Source: [Clostridium] citroniae WAL-17108 (GTDB lineage: Bacteria > Bacillota > Clostridia > Lachnospirales > Lachnospiraceae). From it: a stretch of 64,000 nucleotides of DNA. This document shows, piece by piece, positions 58,954 to 64,000 of this stretch. The notes beneath the pieces are model-generated. The model saw nothing but the letters and a program-made list of their open reading frames with translations. It ran no database searches and was not told where the DNA came from. The DNA lies in assembly GCF_000233455.1 (NCBI RefSeq), contig NZ_JH376422.1, forward strand, positions 289,597 through 353,596, given 5' to 3'. Within the stretch, counting starts at the first letter, position 1. Each line of letters begins with the position of its first letter. The position numbers were made by a program, and so were the translations under genes.

Positions 58954-60450
58954 TCATGAATTTATTTTCGTCTTCTGCCGGGTGCGGATCGTGCGCACGA
59001 TCTGAATGATGAGCAGTAAAATAGTGAGCACAAGTACTGTTCCGGAGATCGGACGGGTAAAAAAGTTAAAAAATGTTCCATAGCTGGACATCATGCCCCT
59101 GCGGAAATTAAGTTCAATAATGGGGCCCAGTACAAATCCCAGCACAATGGGTGCAGGAGGGAACTCAAACCAGCTCAGCCCATATCCCACAATGGCAAAA
59201 AACAGAATGGACCATACGTCAAAGATGCGGTTGTTCATGGCAAATGCCCCAATGCTGGCCAGGACCATCACAACTGGAAGCAATATGTTCTTTGGAATGG
59301 AAAGCAGTTTCAGGAATACAGGCAGGCCGTAGATCTGGATCAGGAGCATCATGATGTTTGCCACGATCAGGATCGCAAACATTGCATAGATCACATCGGA
59401 ATACGTGTCAAAAAGCAGCGGACCCGGCGTGATGCCCTTGAGCATAAAGGCGGCCAGCAGCATGGTGGTGCCTGCGTCCCCGGGGATTCCCATGGTCAGA
59501 AGGGGGATCAGCGCTCCTCCGGACACCGCGTTGTTGGCAGTCTCCGATGCGATCAGACCGTCAATACAGCCCGTCCCATAGCGCTCCGGATGCTTGGACA
59601 TTTTCTTGGATACGGAATAAGCGATCAGGTTGGAAATGGCTGCCCCCAGACCTGGAAGGATCCCGATCCCCACCCCCAGCAGGGAGGACACGGTAAAATT
59701 CTTAAACTGTTCCCTAAACTCCTTCCATGTGACTCCCAGCCCCTTTGACTTATAATTCAGGGGCTTCATGTCTCCCTGGTCGGAGGCTGCAGCCACCTTC
59801 AGCACTTCGGCCACTGCATAGATGCCGATCATCAGGGGAAGCAGCTTCAGGCCGCCGTCCAGGCTGGTCAGCCCAAAGGTGTATCGCCGCACCGTGTCCA
59901 CGGGAGCCATTCCTATGGTGGTGAACATGACTCCGATAAGTGCGCTGACCAATCCCTTTACAATGGATTTGCCTGAAAGGCTGGAGATCAAAAGCAGGGA
60001 CAAAACCGCAATGGAGAAATATTCCTCATAACTGAATTTAAGCGCCCACTTGGCCAGTATGGGAGAGATCAAAAACAGCGCCGCCAGGCTGACCATGCCT
60101 CCAAGGAACGAATACAGGGTGCCCACGCGGATAGCCCGGCCTCCCTCTCCCCGAAGTGCCATGGGATGACCGTCAAAGGTGGTGGCCACAGAGGCCGGCG
60201 TACCAGGTATATTAATGAGGATGGCCGTGATCAGGCCCCCGGAAATGCTGCCTATGTAAATCCCCAAAAGCAGGGACATGCCATTGACGATCCCCATGCT
60301 ATAGGTAAGGGGCAGTGCCAGGGCAATTCCCATGGAGGATGTCATACCCGGGCTGGCTCCGAAAAAGATGCCCAGAAATGTGCCCAAAAGTCCAAGGAGC
60401 AGGCACAGCGGATTCATAATCTGCGAAAAACCTATGATATAATTTGCCAT
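58954..60450 (-). CDS. tctA: Tripartite tricarboxylate transporter, large permease
   Basis: A 498-residue protein with about 11-12 membrane segments. GASPGMTSSMGIALALPLTY and LLGVGIGILPGLGAAISNLIAY are the two TctA motifs, and SGGALIPLLTMGIPGDAGTTMLLAAF is also conserved. It translocates the ligand delivered by the TctC-type protein. GGGAGGAG precedes the ATG. It is 13 bp after the small permease gene. Substrate ranges across carboxylates and other anions. Confidence 0.92.
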   Translation of the reverse strand: MANYIIGFSQIMNPLCLLLGLLGTFLGIFFGASPGMTSSMGIALALPLTYSMGIVNGMSLLLGIYIGSISGGLITAILINIPGTPASVATTFDGHPMALRGEGGRAIRVGTLYSFLGGMVSLAALFLISPILAKWALKFSYEEYFSIAVLSLLLISSLSGKSIVKGLVSALIGVMFTTIGMAPVDTVRRYTFGLTSLDGGLKLLPLMIGIYAVAEVLKVAAASDQGDMKPLNYKSKGLGVTWKEFREQFKNFTVSSLLGVGIGILPGLGAAISNLIAYSVSKKMSKHPERYGTGCIDGLIASETANNAVSGGALIPLLTMGIPGDAGTTMLLAAFMLKGITPGPLLFDTYSDVIYAMFAILIVANIMMLLIQIYGLPVFLKLLSIPKNILLPVVMVLASIGAFAMNNRIFDVWSILFFAIVGYGLSWFEFPPAPIVLGFVLGPIIELNFRRGMMSSYGTFFNFFTRPISGTVLVLTILLLIIQIVRTIRTRQKTKINS

Positions 60451-60463
60451 AATCTCCTCCCTC

Positions 60464-60991
60464 TCAGAACCAGCTTGCCTTGGGCAGCATCAGTGAAAAT
60501 CCTTTGTAAAACAGATAGTAAATCCCTGCTGAGAGCACAGCGGACAGGACCAGATAAAATACAATATCCTTTGCCTTCAGCTTTCGTCCGGCGATCAGCA
60601 GCATCTGGCTGAACAGATAAAGAAAGGCCGCAAATGCAAAACCAATCTTATCCAGCAGCCAGCAGAACACGGCAAAGCTGACCAGGACCAGAAGCGTTTT
60701 TACAGCCGGTGCAAGCACATGCTTTTCGCGGTCCCGCCCCATCACCCGGTCAGCCATTTCCTCCGCATCCACACTGTCTGTTTCCGGCCGCGGCTGCCGA
60801 AGATGCATCACGGCTGATACCGCCAGGGACATTGACAGTCCCATGAGGACGACACCGCAGATCTGAGGAAACATCCGCGAACCCACGATCTGGTCAATAT
60901 AGGTAAGCTTGATGGAAAACGACATTAAAAAATAAATCAGCCCCACCGCAAACAGCACGGCTCCCATGATAATATCTTTGTATTTCTTCAT
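60464..60991 (-). CDS. tctB: Tripartite tricarboxylate transporter, small permease
   Basis: About 175 residues with four membrane segments, the usual TctB layout: DIIMGAVLFAVGLIYFLMSF, FPQICGVVLMGLSMSLAVSAV, VKTLLVLVSFAVFCWLL and IVFYLVLSAVLSAGIYYLF. A charged loop (residues about 70-95) connects the second and third. The start is the ATG at 60991 with GGGAGGG upstream. Sequence is poorly conserved in this family; position between tctC and tctA supports it. Confidence 0.85.
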   Translation of the reverse strand: MKKYKDIIMGAVLFAVGLIYFLMSFSIKLTYIDQIVGSRMFPQICGVVLMGLSMSLAVSAVMHLRQPRPETDSVDAEEMADRVMGRDREKHVLAPAVKTLLVLVSFAVFCWLLDKIGFAFAAFLYLFSQMLLIAGRKLKAKDIVFYLVLSAVLSAGIYYLFYKGFSLMLPKASWF

Positions 60992-61085
60992 TTTTCCCTC
61001 CCAGTGAGACTCCAAAGGACCGCAAAAACGCCCAGGCGCGCTCAAAAGCGATCCCCCCGTCTTCTGTGATACGATGTCAATACTG

Positions 61086-62123
61086 TTATTTGCTGTAGTG
61101 TTCCTCCAGAAGGTCCTGATATTCCACCAGGCGGGTTTTACAATTTTCAAAGTAGGCAGGCATATCGGCAGGAGCAATATAATCCACTCCATACATCACG
61201 TCCGCGGCTTCCTTTTGGAAATCAGGATCCTGGCAGATCTGCTCCAGTGCGGAGGAGAACTTTTCAATAATGGCCGGATCCGTATCCTTTGGAAAGAAAC
61301 AGCCGAAAAACTTGTCAACCACAAAATCCACCCCTTCTTCCTTCATGGTGGGCACGTCCGGATAATCGGGATTATGTTCCTGGTTAAAAAAGGCCAGAAT
61401 GTGGAAATCCCCGGAAGCCACATAATCCTTTGCAAGCCCCACGGGCGCTTTCATAAAATCAATGTGGTCCCCCATCATGGATGCGATCTGGTCCGATACC
61501 GCTCCCGCGTCCACCAGCTGGAAGGAAACGCCGAAATTATCTTCCATCATGGCAATAATGGCAGTGTCATTGGTGGCAAGCTCTGTTCCGAACTTGATGG
61601 TGCCCGGGCTGGCCTTTGCAGCATCCGCCAGTTCCGGGACTGAGGCATACTTTTTGCTCAGCAGACAGGTGGTATAGACCTGGAAGGGAATACCCGCACA
61701 CGCAAAAGCATCGTAATCAAAGTCCGTTGTTCCTGCGATCTTATTGGTGAGGATGGCTTCGTGGGCTACCAGGAATGTGTAGCCGTCCGCCTTTGCATTC
61801 TTTACGTCATTGGCCGCTATGCTCCCTGCACCTCCTGTTGTGTTTGTCACAACAAAGGACTGCCCCATATACTTTTCCATATACTTTCCGATCAGGCGGG
61901 CCGCCGTGTCAATGCCTCCTCCGGCATTGGCTCCCACAATGATCTGGACCGGTCCCTCAGGCCAGGCAATGTCCTGGGAATCAGCCTCCTTGGCTGCAGA
62001 AACCGTGGATGATGCAGGAGCGGCAGAAGCCCCTGTTGTGCCGGAATCAGCAGAGCCGCATGCGGTGAGGCCTCCAATCATCATGCTGAGTGCAAGTGTA
62101 AGACATACCATACGTTTTTTCAT
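61086..62123 (-). CDS. tctC: Tripartite tricarboxylate transporter substrate-binding lipoprotein
   Basis: A 345-residue protein with a lipoprotein signal (lipobox LTAC, Cys near residue 22) and a short Ser/Ala-rich linker. The body has the Bug/TctC form: WPEGPVQIIVGANAGGGIDTAARLIGKYMEK and VVTNTTGGAGSIAANDVKNAKADGYTFL. It captures the ligand outside the cell. It is the first gene of the tctCBA-sulfatase operon. GGAGGAAG precedes the ATG. Confidence 0.92.
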   Translation of the reverse strand: MKKRMVCLTLALSMMIGGLTACGSADSGTTGASAAPASSTVSAAKEADSQDIAWPEGPVQIIVGANAGGGIDTAARLIGKYMEKYMGQSFVVTNTTGGAGSIAANDVKNAKADGYTFLVAHEAILTNKIAGTTDFDYDAFACAGIPFQVYTTCLLSKKYASVPELADAAKASPGTIKFGTELATNDTAIIAMMEDNFGVSFQLVDAGAVSDQIASMMGDHIDFMKAPVGLAKDYVASGDFHILAFFNQEHNPDYPDVPTMKEEGVDFVVDKFFGCFFPKDTDPAIIEKFSSALEQICQDPDFQKEAADVMYGVDYIAPADMPAYFENCKTRLVEYQDLLEEHYSK

Positions 62124-62228
62124 CGATTATTCTTCCTCCTTTTTCTCTTGGTGGTAAAAAGTAATGTGCGAATTTTCCTATTTTTTAAAATCAGGTCATA
62201 CGCCCATCCACATAATTGAGATGTTTTT

Positions 62229-62257
62229 ATTATAGCAAGCAGAACTTTTTGTGTAAA
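62229..62257 (-). promoter_or_regulatory. Promoter of the tctCBA-sulfatase operon
   Basis: TTTACA (62252-62257), 17 bp, TATAAT (62229-62234) on the minus strand, 106 bp before tctC. A short dyad GTATA-CTT-TATAC (near 62260-62272) sits upstream and could be a regulator site for the ROK protein. Confidence 0.75.
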
Positions 62258-62625
62258 TAGTATAAAGTATACAAATTTAATCCATATTTTATGGCATAAT
62301 GTCGGATCTGGCAGGGGGATTTTTAGCTTCTTATTGCCACAAAGGCAATAAGTTTCATTTTTTTGTTATTCCCAACAGTTCCCCTAATCTTTTTTCTGTG
62401 GTAAAAACGCAGTAAAATACCCTGGCGGAACTCCCACTCTGCCAGGGTACGCTGTCATATCCTATTCTTTCCCTCTCTTTTGAGCCTCCATCCATCCTCA
62501 GACCGGTACACTCCTATTGTCTGGTGCTGAAATCCCGGCAGATGTATGGGATCACATCGCCGGATCGTAGGCAAAAAAGGGAACCCCCATAGGAGTTCCC
62601 TTTTTCTTATATCATTACCCTTCTA
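62235..62625. other. Intergenic region between tctC and xerD-like
   Basis: No gene seen. It holds the tctC promoter upstream part, a perfect hairpin CTTATTGCC-ACAAA-GGCAATAAG (62330-62352) followed by a U run on the plus strand, a second perfect stem TACCCTGGC/GCCAGGGTA (about 62420-62448) with minus-strand U residues, and the terminator of the recombinase gene. Confidence 0.6.
62573..62605. terminator. Terminator of the recombinase gene
   Basis: AAGGGAAC/GTTCCCTT stem with A and U runs on both sides, so it can act in either direction. It lies 21 bp after the recombinase stop. Confidence 0.85.
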
Positions 62626-63510
62626 TCATTTTCTCCTCAGTGCCGCCCTGTAGGTCTCCCCCATCGTGCTGCCGGAATATGCCGCATACATCTGTGTGGT
62701 GGTGGAATCAGAATGGCCCAGCATTGCCTGTACCGCGTGGATATCCGCTCCCCCGCGGATCAGATGGGCCGCAAAGGAATGGCGCAATGTGTGGGGGGTG
62801 ATGTCTGCCTCTATTCCGGCCTTCTCCCCATAGTACTTGATGATCTTCCAAAAGCCCTGCCTGCTCATGGCCTTTCCGCTGCAGTTGGTAAAGAGCCACT
62901 CGGATTCATTTCCCTTTAAAAGTTCCTTCCTTCCCCGCTCCAGATACACTGCCATGGCCTGCTTGGCATTCTTTCCAAAGGGCACCATGCGCTCCTTCTG
63001 CCCGTCCCGGCAGGTGATATAGCCCACCTGCATGTTCAGGTCCTTAAGCCCCAGTCCGATGAGTTCAGATACCCTGATCCCGGTGGCGTACAACAGCTCC
63101 AGCATGGCCTTATCACGTATCTCCTTGGCCGATGCGGTCCCCGGCTGTTCCAGTAATGCATTGACCTCGTTGACACTCAGGATCACCGGCGTCTTTTTCT
63201 CAATCTTAGGAGCCTTTAAAAGTTCTGCCGGGTCCCGGCGGATCATACCTTCCCTGAACAGATAACTGAAAAAAGCCTTGATAGAGGCCAGTTCCCTTGA
63301 TATAGTCGTGGTGGCCTTGCCCTCTTTTTCCAAAAAAAGGATATAAGAATTCAGGCTGGTCCTGGTCACCTTGGCAACCTCTGTTATCCCCTTATCCTCC
63401 AAGTACGCGGCCAGCTGCATCAGGTCCCGCTGATAGGATATTTCTGTATTCCTGGAAGTTTTCCTCACATCCCGAAGGTAGTTCACAAAACTCTTTATCT
63501 CAGATGTCAT
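62626..63510 (-). CDS. xerD: XerD-like site-specific tyrosine recombinase
   Basis: A 294-residue protein, standard XerC/D length. The SAM-like core-binding domain (residues about 1-90) precedes the catalytic domain with ATGIRVSEL (Arg), TPHTLRHSFAAHLI (His, Arg), LGHSDSTTTQMYAAY (His and Tyr nucleophile). Xer proteins resolve chromosome dimers at dif. It is encoded alone, away from any integration module, which favours the housekeeping role over a phage integrase. Confidence 0.88.
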   Translation of the reverse strand: MTSEIKSFVNYLRDVRKTSRNTEISYQRDLMQLAAYLEDKGITEVAKVTRTSLNSYILFLEKEGKATTTISRELASIKAFFSYLFREGMIRRDPAELLKAPKIEKKTPVILSVNEVNALLEQPGTASAKEIRDKAMLELLYATGIRVSELIGLGLKDLNMQVGYITCRDGQKERMVPFGKNAKQAMAVYLERGRKELLKGNESEWLFTNCSGKAMSRQGFWKIIKYYGEKAGIEADITPHTLRHSFAAHLIRGGADIHAVQAMLGHSDSTTTQMYAAYSGSTMGETYRAALRRK

Positions 63511-63739
63511 CTCTTTTTATTACCCCTGCCCATTTCTCACAAAAATCTCTTAAAAACCGTTTGCTGACTATCATTATAGCCACATTTTCCTATAAAATCA
63601 AACACATTTTTCCCACTTAAGCCCTCATTTTACGTTACTTAACATAAAACATACTACATGTTGGAAGGGGGCATTTTGGCGTGACAACATGTTGTAAAAT
63701 CCCCAAAAAACTTTTTTCCTCAACAAGTGGTCCAGGGGC
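63511..63739. other. Intergenic region upstream of the recombinase
   Basis: No gene seen. A perfect 12-bp palindrome ACAACATGTTGT at 63684-63695 and a related half site (TACATGTTGG) near 63654-63663 lie about 30 bp apart. Confidence 0.5.
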
Positions 63740-64000
63740 CTAAAATCCCCTGTTTTTCAGCTCTTCCACCAATTTCACATAGAACTCCACCACATCAAAT
63801 CCCCTGTAATCCTCACGCTTCAGATCAATCATATCGCCATGGGAAATGCCCCTGTGCTTTTGGTTGGTGACAATCCCCCTGAAATCCCCCCACATGGCCG
63901 ACTCCGGGGTCACCAGGCCGTCATTGGCCCCGTCCACTGCCTGGATGAGCAGATAGGGGAACCACAAAAGCGGGTCGCTGAGGAAATCCTTCATCAGCGA
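63740..64000 (-). CDS. Lipase-like alpha/beta hydrolase, C-terminal part (cut by window edge)
   Basis: The frame is open to the last base of the window, so the 5' part lies outside. The visible end reads VDGANDGLVTPESAMWGDF followed by GISHGDMIDL. DGxNDGLVxxxSAxWG and the later His in GISH match the acid and histidine of triacylglycerol-lipase-like hydrolases. A Met at 63994 is internal and not taken as the start. Only about 86 residues can be seen, so substrate is unknown. Confidence 0.7.
   Translation of the reverse strand, partial: SLMKDFLSDPLLWFPYLLIQAVDGANDGLVTPESAMWGDFRGIVTNQKHRGISHGDMIDLKREDYRGFDVVEFYVKLVEELKNRGF

Noticed and set aside
62626..63510. Recombinase as phage or ICE integrase
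   Set aside because: Length and motifs match XerD, and no attachment repeats or mobile genes flank it.

Overview
The window reads as chromosome of a spore-forming, strictly anaerobic Firmicute of the Lachnospiraceae type (Enterocloster/Clostridium-like). This is inferred from cotJABC, spoIID and a spoIIQ-like gene, ferredoxin-linked 2-oxoacid oxidoreductases, [FeFe] hydrogenases, strong AGGAGG ribosome sites, and coding DNA of roughly 50% G+C with A/T-rich promoters. No rRNA, tRNA, CRISPR array or intact insertion sequence was seen.

Layout. 1-6.0 kb: an AcpS-like gene, then a leftward redox module of a thioredoxin-like [2Fe-2S] protein, a PAS-containing sensory [FeFe] hydrogenase, a SpoIIE-type phosphatase and a second [FeFe] hydrogenase. 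Its promoter overlaps a Rex-like palindrome. 6.1-8.6 kb: a divergent NitT/TauT-type ABC transporter. 8.7-11.5 kb: cotJABC, a Cys/Gly/Asn-rich protein, a hotdog thioesterase. 11.1-16.6 kb: ACT protein and iorAB between two phenylacetate-CoA ligases, an aryl-2-oxoacid fermentation operon. 16.9-24 kb: methyltransferase, CBS protein, orphan YjjW-type activase, spoIIQ-like/spoIID, M42 and M32 peptidases. 24.1-28.8 kb: a dehydrogenase pseudogene, an AspT-like permease, a C45 acyltransferase/hydrolase and a polysaccharide deacetylase, facing a LysR regulator. 28.8-29.2 kb: an IS3-type remnant.

29.2-41.4 kb holds the most interesting block. Operon one is RidA, BCCT transporter, aconitase-X large and small subunits, a Ser/Cys proline-racemase-family enzyme and a COG1228 amidohydrolase. 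Operon two is a four-subunit 2-oxoacid:ferredoxin oxidoreductase plus an ADP-forming acyl-CoA synthetase. A divergent IclR regulator adjoins operon two. Both promoters carry the same TTTCAYTTTTTATT-like motifs just downstream of near-identical -10 boxes, so they look like one regulon. I infer a 3-hydroxyproline route through pyrroline-2-carboxylate that may end in oxidative decarboxylation and substrate-level ATP rather than reduction to proline.

41.5-43 kb is a small genomic scar: a 153-bp palindromic element, an antitoxin whose toxin is broken, an HTH-like fragment and a NUDIX gene. 43.2-46.8 kb: a three-subunit molybdenum hydroxylase of unknown substrate. 47-54.8 kb: housekeeping genes ruvAB, zapA, U32 peptidase, FtsW/RodA-type protein and a class B PBP. 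55-62.1 kb: YprB-like nuclease, ROK regulator, formylglycine-type sulfatase and a TctABC transporter. 62.6-64 kb: an XerD-like recombinase and the 3' end of a lipase-like gene cut by the window edge.
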